In this document: positions 12,607-24,250 of the stretch, one piece after another
Numbering within the stretch: the first letter of the stretch is position 1
How the letters are laid out: every line of letters starts with the position of its first letter
Source: Calycina herbarum
Taxonomy: Eukaryota; Ascomycota; Leotiomycetes; Helotiales; Pezizellaceae
DNA: 64,000 nt
Reading direction: 5' to 3'
NCBI GenBank assembly: GCA_001414485.1
Contig: LLEY01000215.1
Coordinates: 26,481 to 90,480 of the forward strand
Translations under genes and position numbers: made by a program
Notes under the pieces: generated by a model
Seen by the model: the letters and a program-made list of their open reading frames with translations, nothing else
Databases searched by the model: none
What the model was told of the DNA's origin: nothing

Positions 12607-13857
12607 ATGCCTTCGACAACTTTGATGTCACTCCCCAAAGAAATCCGCCAGCGGATTATCTCTGAAGCTCTTGCTGTCAATAACAGCACTTCTCTTATGC
12701 CATGGAAAAAAGATCCATTGGACCGCGAGGTTGATAAGGTGAAAGTGCCATTTGGATTTATGGAATGGAACACAAACATTGCCTCAACTCTCTTCCAAGT
12801 AAACAGACAATTTGGCAGTGAAGCCATGGAGTGTTTCCAAATGGAAAACATTCCCATCGTCATTATCCCCTACTACCCACGCGAGGAGCCACGCTTGGGG
12901 TCGCGTTTGAGAAACGAGTTCGTCGACGGTTTCATGAGAAGAGTCATTCCCACAAAGCGCGTTTCTTACTCTTACGAAAAAGAGTCTCCGGTCCCACCGA
13001 ATGCGTTAACCATGGATCTCTATTTCACGAATTCGTCAATCATGGATTTCTATTTCACCGAACCCTACCCTATATTAGGTAGTGTACCCAACGAGAGTTA
13101 TGAGAGGGAAACCAAGCTTATCATGATGTCAGCACAACACCTGCCTATGTTGATTGAACTAATCAATAGTACGTTTTCCACGCCTCTTGTAGACAATACA
13201 ACTGTTGGACCTGGCAACGCATTTGGACCCCCCCAACCCGATCCTTACAAATACCCTCTTTCCAAAATTGTCTTAAACTTCAATGAGGAAACTGATATTA
13301 GGAAGTTATGGGGTATAGCAGGTAGCTTGAAGGGCTTGCGTTTATTTCGATTCTGGCACGAAGATGCTGTATTCAACACCCCGAATGGCGACGAATTCGA
13401 ACGAGAAATCTTTATCAATGGACTTGATCCCGACAACACGAGGCAATTATTGAAGTTTTCTAATCTTCCGGTTTTGAGCGTTGAAGAGACCCTGGAAGAG
13501 GTCAAGCAAATCATAGAAAGAGCAGATGAAGTGGCCGAAATGGGACACTACTTCTCAGCACGTTCAAACTATCTCCTCGCTCTAAACACCCTTAAGCAAG
13601 AGATGGTTCCAGACCGCGGGATTGTCATTAGTGATATCGAGGATATTAGTATGGTCCTTGAATGCTGGCGCAAATTGGCAAGGCTAGCTCTGAAATATGG
13701 ACGGAATGAGGAGTACGCACGTTTTCGGATTATCACAGCTAAAGCCACAAGGTATCTAGACCGTATTAGCAGGGGTAATCACACCAGAGTTAGCTCTGAG
13801 CAAGTGCTTTCAAGAACACTCCTCAGATCTTATGAGACACCAAGAGAGCTTTGGTGA
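12607..13857 (+). CDS. F-box-like / 2EXR-like hypothetical protein, 416 aa
   Basis: Single-exon ORF starting at ATG in ACAACAATGCC context. The N-terminus (residues about 6-20, SLPKEIRQRIISEAL) resembles the LPxEIRxxI opening of fungal F-box-like and 2EXR domains. Residues about 55-75 contain a FQVNRQFGSEAMECF segment matching the common 'vcRq.r.Ea...f' element of that class. A later helical part (about 300-340) is TPR-like, with alternating Ala/Leu (RADEVAEMGHYFSARSNYLL). Such proteins may be adaptors of SCF ubiquitin ligases, but the exact substrate role is unknown. No introns are needed. It could also be a diverged 2EXR protein without F-box function. Confidence 0.7.
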   Translation: MPSTTLMSLPKEIRQRIISEALAVNNSTSLMPWKKDPLDREVDKVKVPFGFMEWNTNIASTLFQVNRQFGSEAMECFQMENIPIVIIPYYPREEPRLGSRLRNEFVDGFMRRVIPTKRVSYSYEKESPVPPNALTMDLYFTNSSIMDFYFTEPYPILGSVPNESYERETKLIMMSAQHLPMLIELINSTFSTPLVDNTTVGPGNAFGPPQPDPYKYPLSKIVLNFNEETDIRKLWGIAGSLKGLRLFRFWHEDAVFNTPNGDEFEREIFINGLDPDNTRQLLKFSNLPVLSVEETLEEVKQIIERADEVAEMGHYFSARSNYLLALNTLKQEMVPDRGIVISDIEDISMVLECWRKLARLALKYGRNEEYARFRIITAKATRYLDRISRGNHTRVSSEQVLSRTLLRSYETPRELW

Positions 13858-13860
13858 TTA

Positions 13861-14679
13861 TGAGGACTTCTTCCAGCCAGAGATCTTTGAGCCTTGATGA
13901 TCAGACTTGATGATCAGATTGTAGTGTAGAAAACCAGAGCCTCTGAAATTTGAAAATTATCAGACTCTAAATATCTATCATACACCAAAATAACCTAGCT
14001 AGCAGCGAAGAACCCTTCTCCTGTTATAGCATCAACCCTGCTACCTACTTACCCCATAATATACCTACATACCCCATAATTAAACACTTCTCTAAATCGA
14101 ATTTCAACTCCTAGAATTTACCAATAAAGTGACAAATGAGAACTACAGCTACCGTGAAAACTGTTCTCTAAATTTCGATTATAGAGGGAGAAACCTATGT
14201 CCCTTTAATATAAATTCCCCCTGATATAAATTTCAGATCTCACTTCGCTTAAATCTAGCTCCTCATATCCACTAGGCTGAAAAGTTCAACGATTTAGTTG
14301 CGTAAGGAACAGTCAAATTAGGGGGTTTAGAATGCATTTCTTAGTATATGTAGGTGCTAAGGGCTACATGGTCTCTGTATCTCCGCTAGCTTACTCAATG
14401 TTAAATGTGATATTCATGTGCAGGCTTTGCGTATATGATGCTTACACGTGGTTTTAGGGCAGAAAGTTAATAAGTGAAGGATAATCGGCTTTTATTCGGC
14501 AATTAGATTAAGGCCAGGGTTAGGGTATGTCTATAAGTGCCTCTTGTTCCTTTGAAATCTTTTGTATCTTGTAGGGCAAAAGTCTTTATGCCGTACAGTC
14601 ATTGACATACCATTTCCTCACAGCAACTGGTCAACACAACCCGTCAACACAACCCAAAAATACATCCAGAAATACAATC
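13861..14679. other. Intergenic, no supported gene
   Basis: AT-rich, with short direct repeats of the words TACCCCATAATA at 14049-14080. Nothing coding is supported. Confidence 0.45.
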
Positions 14680-15350
14680 ATGGCCAACAACACTGAAGTC
14701 GCAACTCAAGCCGAATGTTTCCTTCTCAACAGCACCCCTCTTGAGATTCGTCAATCCATCTATCGCTACGCTTTCGAAGGCTACAAATCCAACTTCTCCT
14801 GCTACACACAACCTGATTACTATTTTCGTCAACCTTGTTACAAAGGGGGATCGTCGTATTATTATGCAACCACTGCTCACTGTAACTTACTCTTAGTATG
14901 TCGTCAGATCTACGAGGAAGGAAGAGCAATATTCTGGGAGGAGACACACATATCTGTAAACCTTGTTGTTCGCTGCTCGCAAATCTCCCCAACTCTACCA
15001 TAGCACATGTCCGACATCTGCGAGATATCCGATTCGACACAACTGAAAGCGGTTCAATCTCCAATCTTATTAAGCGACTTCCCAAGCTGACAACGTGCCA
15101 ATTGTGGCAGTATAAGAGAATTGTGACATCTAAGACATTCAAGACTCTCGATACAAAGACTCTTCCCGCTCTCCTCGAGAGGCTCTACTCTCTAGCCCCG
15201 AGCCAGTCCTTGAGCAATCATGGCTTGTCTGAATGTTCAACCCGGGTTACATTTCTTTATTGTGTTTCTATACATACTTTCTGCGCGTGTTACGCCGAGC
15301 ATCATATGTTATGTCCCGAGAGAAAATGCAAGGTAAGTTACACTCAATAG
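14680..15350 (+). pseudogene. Frameshifted 2EXR-like gene
   Basis: The ATG at 14680 (AATCATGGCC) opens a 2EXR-type N-terminus: LLNSTPLEIRQSIYRYAF at about residues 12-29, then LLLVCRQIYEEGRAIFWEE at about 70-88. The frame ends at TAG 15001-15003. The natural continuation (LPNSTIAHVRHLRDIRFD, typical of the family's second half) sits in another frame from about 14980 to 15350. A GT...AG interval (14956-15003) can be drawn but its removal does not restore the second frame. A small indel near 14960-14990 is therefore the simpler reading. The C-terminus is also short. Sequencing error cannot be excluded. Confidence 0.6.
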
Positions 15351-15948
15351 TAAGACGGGTTTAGCTGTTTGAACCATGCCGACTCGCTTTCTTTAGCTAT
15401 GCTTTGGGAACTTGAATAGTGGAAAGTGCTTTGTCACGGAGGACGAAGATATTGACCGCGAGGAAGGAATTAGCCAAGTCTTGAAATAAGCTCTCATACT
15501 GCGATCACTTTCGACAGTCTGTTTTTTGGTAGGGTTTTGAGGACTTTTTTTAGGTGGCTTTGGTACGAAGGTGAGTTTGAAAGCGGGCATGTCGAGACTG
15601 GCCGCTTTGGCGGGACAACCTTGGACCTCCTCTCCTTATGCAAACATATTGTATATATTTACGGGGTTTCTATTCTTTTGGTTCTCCAAACTTTATCCAT
15701 GCAAGTAGAGAAGAAGCAACGTGAGGTGGGTACGAAAGCTAGCCCATCTAGTTATGCAATCAATGTGAAGTCGGAGAATGTAGAATCTATTTCTCCTACG
15801 CTTGTTTACACCCAAAAAATAACTAGAAGTGGGAATTGTTCAACTATTAAGTTAGGCATTTTTTAGATGGTACTGCATCTACTACACCCACTAATCCTGA
15901 TACATACTGCCCATAACTCCACCAGGGTTCGCATCAATAAATACCTAC
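15351..15948. other. Intergenic, 3' side of SLA2
   Basis: No supported gene. In many Pezizomycotina the MAT idiomorph would lie next to SLA2, but neither an alpha-box nor an HMG-box motif was found here on either strand. Confidence 0.5.
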
Positions 15949-18900
15949 CTACTCCTCCTGGTAAGAAACCTTTCTCATTTCTCCGAGCCTCTTTCTAGCC
16001 GCATTCAGGTTATTTTCGAGTTGGAGGATCTCGACCTACGAAAAGGTTAGTTGATAATTATGTGGGCAATAAACATAAAACGAACCTGCTGCTGCATTTC
16101 TTGGATCTTGAACTCATGTGCTCCAAGCTTGGCGTAATCTACCTCATCGTCCGCACCACCACTACGTTCTTCAATCATGGCCTGAACTTGCCTCACGAGC
16201 GACCGGCATGCGACACCCACAGCTTTACTGGCCTGTTCGAGGGATTCTTGACTCTTGCTCATGAAGCCAGCTTTGACTCTACTAGCTGCCACCAACTGGG
16301 CGGTAGACGCAGCTACGTTGTTTGATGCGACGATCAATTGCTCCGGAGAATTGCGCCCGGATAGTACACCATCTGCAGTCTCAATCAAGGTGTTGGTGGA
16401 AGAAGCAACGGCTTTCGCAGCGGAGATAAGTCCCTCGGTCCAACGGTTGTTCTTCTTGTAAAAAGATGTCTTGTCCCCAGAGCCGCGACCTGCTTGGACA
16501 ATTTCCTGCTGTGTGACTGTTGCTGCCTTGATCAGTCTGGCAATGGCATTGGTCACAGCAATGGCTGCATCTAATATCGAATCGTGGATGCGCAGCTCAT
16601 ACGTCGAATATCCATCTTTTGGCTTCGACTTGAGTTTGGCGAGGCGCGCTGCGGCTGCGCTGATTGCATCGGCGGCCTTGTTCAACTCACTGTCTACTAA
16701 ATCGCCCAAGTCGCCTTTGTTATTCATGAGCTTGCCGCTGTTCGGTGCGAAACTATCCACGAGCTTGTTTAAGCCCTGGAGGTTTCTGTGAACCTCGCCC
16801 ATCAAACCGATGACTGTTTCGAGTTTTTGGTCATCGTCCATGTCGGCCAGCCGATAACTCTGCAGATTACGGAAGAATCTAACTGTTGCTTGTGCAGATT
16901 GTCGCGCTCCGTTTACAAGTTGGTCTGCTTTCTTGTCATCTGTGGCGAGTCTTGTGAGACCTTTTGTGTTGCTAAGGACATCTGCAATAGAGCTAGAGAA
17001 GACGTTGACTGTGCGTATAATCTCAGCATGGCTGCTACTGGGGCCATCGGCGATAAAATTGTTGAATGCTGTAGCGAATTCTGTGGTAGTGGTAGATGCC
17101 TTTTCAATCTGGGACAGGACGTATGAAGGCGTGGCGTTCTGATTACCCGCTTGCATCGACGAGTCGAGTTCATAAAGGGCATCATCCACTCGCTGGACCC
17201 CACTCTGGAGAACGGAGTCGATAATATCATTGATCTTGCCAATATTTGATAAGAGCATGGCATCAATCTCACCGTCCAAAGCTTGGTCGGTTGCACCTTT
17301 GGATGTTTCCAACTCATTGAGCTTCAGCAACGATTCCTCCCAACCTTGCTTGTAGACCTCTAACTCGGCTTCTTTCTCGCTCAATAAACGCTCGGCATCG
17401 GAGCCACCTTCACTATATTTCGCATGAATATCATCGAGCGCCCGAGACTTTTTTCGGAGTGCTTCCTCAAGATCCGACATCTCGCGGTTGTATTTGGAGA
17501 GCATGGAGGAGAGCTCGTTGCCCTTGCTGCGCTCTAGGTTATCCGCTCTGTCCAGGGCCATTCTCAGTTCTCGCTTCAACTTCTCCATTTCCTCGCGGTT
17601 ACCACCAGTGAGACGATCCTTATCATGTAGAGCTCTATCTCTCTCCCGAATCATGTCAGCTAGTTCAAGATTTTTGGTTTTGATCTCCCGTTCCAACTTC
17701 TCTCGTTTATCGATGGCTTCCTGGGCAGAGGCGGCCTTGAGTTGCACACCCTTGAATTTTTGCAGAAGGTCCAAGTGTTCATGGCGAAGCTGAGAGTATA
17801 ATTTTGCGAGTGCTTCGTACTTCGTTCGCCAAGTGTTTACTTGCTCTTGAAGTGCTCGGATCTGATCATCTTTGCTTCCAATCTGTTGCCCATAACTGGT
17901 TTGCAGCTGAGAAAGCTCATTCTCCAAAGCCTTGATCTTCTGGTCATACTGTTGCAGCATGAGTTGATCCTGGGCATACTGGGCACGCGCGGCAAGATTC
18001 TCCTGCTCTAATTGGGCGAATTTTCCCTGTGTCTGTTGTTGATATTGTTGCGCTAGCAGCGCCTCATGCTCCCGGCGTTGTTGCTCTGCTAGCTGACGTT
18101 GCTGCTCTTCAAAATCCCGTTGTGCCTGAAGTGCCGCCTGCTGCTGAGCATATATTTGTTGAGCTTGGCGTTCTTCGAGGACCCTTTGTTGCTCCTCATA
18201 CTCTCGATTTTGACGAGCTTGCTCGTTCTTCCAGAATTCTCCCATGTCGTCAGGCTCTTCTGTCTTTGGGGCAGGCGGAGGGGTTATCTGCCTCTCGATC
18301 TCCTGCTTGGGTCTTTGTGGTAGTCGAGGGGCGGTTTCATCTTCGGAAAGAAGGTTTGGTGGGTCTTGAGGAAGTTTCGGGACAGTGATAAGACTTGTGA
18401 GGTATCGAAGATTGGAACACTCATAATAGAATTTCACGAGGCGGTAATGTTGTGCATCATATCGACCTCTTAGAGGCTCCAACGCGTCGTCATCACCGGT
18501 AGCTACAAACTATCAGGTTGAAAGAACTGCCAAACAGATGTATGACTTACTTGTATGCATAGCACGTAGCATGCTAGTGATGAACTTATAAATGCCGTAG
18601 CTCTCTTGTACCAAGGGAACGAGGGCTGATATTCTGCATTCGTTGTTTCCGCCACCCCGAAAATGAGAGAATATCAATTTCTGGAATTGCTCTATCCGGT
18701 CCTGAAGTTGCATCAAGTCTGAAATGGTCTCATAACCCTCGTTTGGGTCATTAATTCCCTTCAAACTAATATATTCCTCATATTCAAAAGTACCATTAAA
18801 GTCGGGATGTTGGCTGTGAAAGGACAACTTTGCGAGGAGAAAGTTCACGTATTCTTTGATCAAAGGGCCGTAGCCCCGCAATCCCTCTCCAGACATGCCT

Positions 18901-19779
18901 CTATTCAGACTATCGATCCAGTTTCGATTCGCCATTGCTTCTCGCAAAGTCGAGGGGTGGCCCTCTTGCAGAACTTTGTGAACCGTGATTAATGCTTTAA
19001 AAGTTTGGACTTCATCTGCGAGTATGGGTTGTCTATCGATATTGGCAAAATTAGTACGTATATCCAAGAACCTGCCAGAATCAAGTGATGAGGCCGCAGG
19101 AGCCCGGGAACTCTTCCAGCACCAGTGTGTACCCATAACCTTCGATGCAGCGTTACGTAACATAACAACCTGGATGAGAAACGTACACTTTCATACCCGC
19201 CCAAAAAGACCCCGAGGACTTATGATCCCATGTGTAGACAATGCAACTCCGAACATGTTTGCGCTTCGGGGCGGTTTCTTCGATGGTTGTCGCTTTTCGA
19301 ATATTGATGGCAAGCTCGCCGTCGGACCTGGATAGCTCATGTATCAGTAGCTGTACAAGCACACAACGGACAGAGCCAGGCGGGGAAATTCTGGAACTGA
19401 CTTGGACTGGTTCACATTTCTCGTCGGTGCATACTGCAGCGACATCTTGACCAGCGCTCAGTGCGCAGCAGCTGGAAGGATCAAGACGCGAAAGGGAGAG
19501 GTGGGGTTTCGCAAAGAATGTGTGCGGAAGAAGTTGAAAGGCTTCTGGCGAGACTAACTCGCGGGATTTGTAGGTAGGTAGTGGTGGGCAGGTACTCGAA
19601 ATCGGGAGTGGAGGTTGAAAGTATGAATATGGTGAGTCTGCAGGTGGATGGGATGAATGTCTAAGAAGTGGAGTTCGCCAAGGCTGGAACCTGGGAGCTG
19701 CGTAATGTCGCCGGCGGGTGTCTTTAGGTGCACAGCCTGCAGAACTTACCTTTGTACTGTATTTTACTCGCACAAGCAT
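15949..19779 (-). CDS. SLA2: Sla2/End4 (HIP1R-type) endocytic actin adaptor, 1059 aa, 5 exons
   Basis: Links clathrin-coated endocytic sites to actin at the plasma membrane and binds PI(4,5)P2 through its ANTH domain. Exons (minus): 19779-19750, 19350-19187, 19032-18551, 18502-16086, 16035-15949. The coding total is a multiple of three. The ANTH domain covers about residues 15-275 (INIRKATTIEET, QPILADEVQTFKAL, LRGRYDAQHYRLVKFYYEC). A Gln/Glu-rich coiled coil covers about 330-640. The I/LWEQ (THATCH) actin-binding domain lies at about 790-1010, with a final helix ending in YQEE. Introns are well supported; the 154-nt one (19033-19186) has TACTAAT. Only the first exon (ATG 19777-19779, donor GTAAGT, 399-nt intron) is uncertain. 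Length fits the family. SLA2 is the usual flank of the fungal MAT locus. Confidence 0.95.
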
Positions 19780-20180
19780 TCTGGGTGAATAACTAACTTG
19801 CTTGATGAATTTAGATTACAATATATAATTCATGTAGTGAATGGTGTTCAGGCTCGACCCAGCGCTAGGTGTGTAATAGCGTAGTCACCCAAGCCCGTGA
19901 GAAATCATAATCACACAAAATACTTAGACAAATTCAGCTATAAACCTGTTTCCAATTTTTAGTTTCCTCTATTTTCCTGATTCCCAGCATGTATCCAATC
20001 CCAACGACATCAATCGTTCCAGTGTATCATGGGTAATTAGCTACCGATTCCCATAGCGCCAGTGCCCGCCCCCAAAGGAAAAATTAGATACCATGCGTCC
20101 CCAAACTCCGTGTCTTACTTATACGTGTATGCATCGCTCTATGCTAAGGGCCTCCTCTGTACCTCGTAGGTTTCCAACGC
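19780..20180. other. SLA2 promoter / 3' region of PH-SMP gene
   Basis: Both flanking genes are on the minus strand, so this holds the SLA2 promoter and the 3' UTR of the lipid-transfer gene. No gene seen. Confidence 0.5.
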
Positions 20181-23112
20181 TCATTCATACCCCCCATCCT
20201 CGTCCACAAAAGTGCTTTTCGCCCTAGCTTCCTCTTCCTGGGCTGCCATCCACGAAGGCAATTGATGGCCATCCTCTTCCGGGCTACTCGAAAGAACCCG
20301 GTGTGGATTCCTACGCCTGGGTAAACGAGGGGGAGTGTGTCCCTTGCTGGCATTGGCTGGTGACTCGATATGTTTCTCCTCCTCAACTTCATCCCCATCC
20401 TCAACCCACGGTTGCTTATACGCATTCTCCGCTATTGGAGTTGTTGGAGCCGAATCTCCTGTATCTCCAATGGGCGCAGAAACCACGAGTAAGCCATCGT
20501 CCGACATGTCTTTCAACCCCTTGGACTCCTCTCGGCTGCGCCTTTTGGGCAGAGGGGGTGGTGGGACGGAATGGGCCTGTACTCGAGGAGTGTTTTCATT
20601 CAATTGATAGTTGTTGTTCGCGTGCTTTTGAGAGATGGCTGGTGGTGGCATTGGCTTGCGTTTTGGGACAGGAATCGGTGCTGTTTTGGTCTTTTTATCG
20701 GGGTGCGGCAGCGGAACTCCTGGCGGCGGCAAAGGTTGTCCTCTACCCATCACAAGTGGACGAGTCCCTTTCTCGGGCTCCTCGATAGTACCGTCTAATC
20801 TCTGATCACCTTTCCTCTGAATAGCGTTCCATCCCCAATTTTTCGCTGTAGCCGCAGCGCTGGTTACAGCCGCGAGAGAAAGACGTTTGGTCTCGGCTGA
20901 TTTAGCTGAGGAGTCGTCGTGCCGGCGATCCCAAGGAAACGAACCAAAAGATTTGGCGGAAGGAGCTTCTGATCGGAGAGAGCTTGCTGGGCTGGGTGGA
21001 TGTGCACCGCCATTGGCATCCGAGGTACGTTCAGGGGCTTGCAGAGTCGTTTGATTCTGGGGTTCGAACTCCGAGGACCCATGAAGAGCTTCCGAGGAAC
21101 CGTGAATAATAGTTTCGAGCCTTGAGGGTTGTAATGGTGAGCCCACTGGTGTCTGGTGAGGCGAATTAGCCTGTGAAAGAGCCGCCATGGCTGCTATTGC
21201 AGCAGTTGCATGGTTTTTCTCAGGCGGAGTCGAGGGCTTGAATACATCGGCGTTGACACTATCCGTGCTAACAATTGGTGATGAGGTACTTGCAAAAGAA
21301 CCAGATCGGAGTGCCCTGGGTTTTTCAGTCGTTGAAGCTTGTGTCTCGACGCTGGTTGAAGAGCCACTGGCCTTTATGTTGATAAGACTTATCGCTGACC
21401 TCGCGCCTTTCCGTTGTTGACTTGTGGTTGGGGGGGAAGCATCGATGGATGGCATGCTTATGCTCTTCTCAATTTGTGGTAAAGCCATGATGGGCTCGTT
21501 CTGAGTCGTTTCGAGACTTTCTACTTCATCCACGTCGCCATCCTGAGTAGTCAAACTTTCGAGGTCATGAGAGGCAGCTGCTCGATCATCGGCCCATATT
21601 CCACCCCTCCATAACTTGCCCTCACTATTGTAAAACGGGGAATCGTCCCAGTTGGGGTAGACTAAACTTTCGGCGACAACCTCCTTGATCCGATTCTCGA
21701 TTTGTCGTAAAATCAAAGTATAAGTTATTTGCCTCGAACTGACAATTGGTTCAACAGACAAGTCGATTTTTGGCATTGTTTCAAATGTGACCCAAAATCG
21801 ATTGGACGGTGATGGCTTGATTCTTAGCATGACATGGCCCTCCACCCTCTTGACCATCACCGCAAGAAGCAGATTCACTTCTCTGGCTTTGAAGCGAGAG
21901 CCAAGTTCGATTCGTGCCGTGGCCGCTACTTCGATTCTGAAGTTTCCTGAGTATCGACAGTCCGCCTCAACAATCAATTCTCCGTCAACCGTGAGTTCTT
22001 TAAGACGGGGGTTGATAAACACGGGTGCTGCTTCCCCCAGGTTGATGTTTCGTAGAGCAATCTTAGATAAAAAGGAGGGCGTTTTGACTCGTGAGATTTT
22101 CTTGGTGATTTTAGCTCTGACGTAATTCTCCACTTCCGCCGTTCTGTACAGAGCCAAAAATATCCTTCCAATAATCGCATTCAACCATCTGGTCTGTAGG
22201 TGTTCCTCCGAGGAATGAAGCCTCTGGACCAGCTTGATGATATCCTTTACGTCGTACTGCAATGGTTTAGGTGGGTTGTTCATGGCGTCCGGCCGTCGCT
22301 CTTGATTTCTAAGCATCGCAAAGTAAAAATCCTCCTTCTCCGAGCAATTTTCAGAGAACAAGAAGAAAGGTTTGGAAGCTTTGCCATCAGGCGTAAGCTC
22401 CCCGGCATCTGTTTTTCGAGAAAGGCATAGGGCGTTCCGTTTTATGAACAGCTCCCCCTCAGGTGTTTCGTCTCCGCCCGAGTAGATGCTCACATCATGG
22501 TGGGCTAATGAAACCACATGGCGAACTTCGATTTGCTCGTCATCATCAAAAAGGATAAGATGGCCGTGTCTAAGTATAGAGTTAGCCTTGCAGTTGCCGA
22601 TTATTCCCAACCAAGTAGCAGTGCGGGACTTTGTACCGTAGAACGACGTAAAAGACATTTCCGCTCCTATTCGGTGGCCGGCCACTTCCCTTCTTGTCCA
22701 ACGGGCTGTTATTTTGCTTCCTTTCGAAAACGCTGCGGTATATGCTCTGGTACACACTAGGACTCGGCGCAATCACTGTCGTCGAGCCTACCGGTGTGGA
22801 TCGCTCGGGTGGTTTGCCTCCAGCACCCCCAGGAATGTATTCCCGACAGACGGCGAAATATCCTGCAGCAACATCGGAATCGTGGCCATCTCGAGGCTGG
22901 AATTCCTTTCCGAGGCTTTTCTGCGCGTTTTTTATAGCATCGATATCATCACCGGGGCGGGTGATAGACTCAGAGTCGGCGTCGTCGCGAGCGCTCGTGT
23001 GAGGGACGATGGGAAGCGTAAGGTAGCCGTGAGCGAGCACCGTTACCAGAAGCAGTGGGAGAAAGGTGATGCCTCCAAGGAAGTAGATGAAGAGGAAACC
23101 CACCAGTCCCAT
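20181..23112 (-). CDS. PH- and SMP-domain lipid-transfer protein (Nvj2/TEX2 type), 954 aa, 2 exons
   Basis: Predicted ER-anchored lipid-transfer protein of membrane contact sites (nucleus-vacuole junction/ER-Golgi in yeast Nvj2). Exons (minus) are 23112-22637 and 22569-20181. The intron 22570-22636 starts GTACAA and ends CTTAG, and joining restores one frame. A single N-terminal membrane segment lies at residues about 3-32 (GFLFIYFLGGITFLPLLLV). A PH-like segment spans about 110-245, and an SMP (TULIP superfamily) domain about 265-475 (LHSSEEHLQTRWLNAIIGRIF, PRLKELTVDGELIVEADCRY). A long Ser/Pro-rich disordered tail with proline-rich motifs (PLPPPGVPLPHP) follows. The ATG at 23112 was chosen because the membrane segment follows at once; an upstream in-frame extension of 23 residues exists. 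Confidence 0.9.
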
Positions 23113-23185
23113 GATGCAGGTGGCCTGCGGAGGTCTCGATGAGAGAATCAATCTTCCTGTCCCGTATGGGGCGCTAATCACCCTC

Positions 23186-23222
23186 AGCTTACCCTCAGCT
23201 TACCCTCGGCTTACCCTCGGCC
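23186..23222. repeat. Short tandem repeat, 11-bp unit, about 3.5 copies
   Basis: Units of the type CTTACCCTCRG, directly upstream of the PH-SMP gene. Confidence 0.75.
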
Positions 23223-23439
23223 TAGTCGACTTACCTAAGGAACCTAAGCACGAGATTTACCACATTATCACGTGTTTTAGCTTTTCGCTTTTTAGCTAAT
23301 CACACTTAATCTAACCAAATAAAGTCCAGAAATTGATCAACCTATTTCTAGCTTCTAGCTTCTAATTTCTACGACCACTCTTCGATTCGACTGAATCCTC
23401 CGAAGCACGTGAATGGAGGTATGCTTGCACTCAAAGACA

Positions 23440-23540
23440 AATTGGGTGGCTCAAGCGATGGATACAACCACCCCTATTTAGCGGGAAAACCACATGGCCC
23501 CCTAGTGCACATCTGTTTTGCCCCTCAATTGTCCCCTCAA
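23440..23540. repeat. Dispersed repeat copy A (second copy inverted at 63120-63262)
   Basis: Shares GGGTGGCTCAAGCGATGG, ATACAACCACCCCTA and ACATCTGTTTTGCCCCTCAA with the reverse complement of 63120-63262. The copy at 63 kb has an extra insertion of about 30 bp. Embedded GGGTGG/CCACCC words form a small internal inverted repeat. Confidence 0.8.
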
Positions 23541-23707
23541 TAGTCAGGACCGTCCGTGCCGTGGGACAGACCCGCTGTTTGTTTTGGCGCTAATATCGCA
23601 CTGAGACACAGCTGAACTGACAACATTTTTTATTATTTTATGGCTTGCATTAGATTAGTTGGTGGCGCAATCTTCCCCGCTTCTCCGTCTTATTCCCTGA
23701 TCCTCGT

Positions 23708-23801
23708 ACTTCGTCCCAGGCGAAACAGTCCATAGCGGGACCCAGCAAAGCAGGGTTTATTTAGGAGGCCCCGTTATGGACTGTTACGCCTGGGACGAAG
23801 T
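23708..23801. repeat. 32-bp inverted repeat (foldback), 30-bp spacer
   Basis: Left arm 23708-23739 and right arm 23770-23801 are reverse complements at 30 of 32 positions. Possible miniature foldback element or cruciform in the promoter region between the PH-SMP and bZIP genes. Confidence 0.85.
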
Positions 23802-24250
23802 ATGTGGGGCTTTTATCTGCCTGCATTAGTCCCTCCAACGTACTTTCCCCCGAGTCCTCGCTTGTGCTAGTGTCAATAGCTCCAAGCCAAAGGCCAAAAG
23901 TATCAGTATCAACATATAAAGCAAATACGAGGCTGCCACTTTCCTTCTCACCACCCCTTTATACCCAAAGCTCTGTCTCTCTGTACGTTACCTGTGGTTA
24001 AGATCACTGGCTCTATTCTTTGTTCGAGCATCAACTGATATCCAGCTACTTCCTCTAGCCAGCATAAAAAGTCCTTTGCAGATACTGCCAAGCTCTGCCA
24101 TTGATGCCCGCCACGAGTCTCTCGGAACCATCTGACACCATCACCGCGCGGCTGGCCAAATTCAGTACTGGATCTCGCCATCAAAGGGACTTCTCCACGA
24201 ACACCACGCTATTATTACCTTGATATGAATACGCTCACGCTTCCTGGGAA
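23802..24250. other. Upstream region of the bZIP gene
   Basis: No supported gene. A minus-strand ORF (23948-24184) is protein-like but could not be joined to other exons. Confidence 0.4.

Noticed and set aside
14956..15003. GT...TAG interval as an intron in the 2EXR gene
   Set aside because: Removing it leaves the downstream frame wrong and soon meets a TGA.
16062..18388. Several plus-strand ORFs of 60-119 codons opposite SLA2
   Set aside because: Antisense shadows of a conserved coding sequence.
20144..21420. Short ORFs on both strands within the PH-SMP gene
   Set aside because: Shadows caused by the GC-rich, Ser/Pro-rich coding tail.
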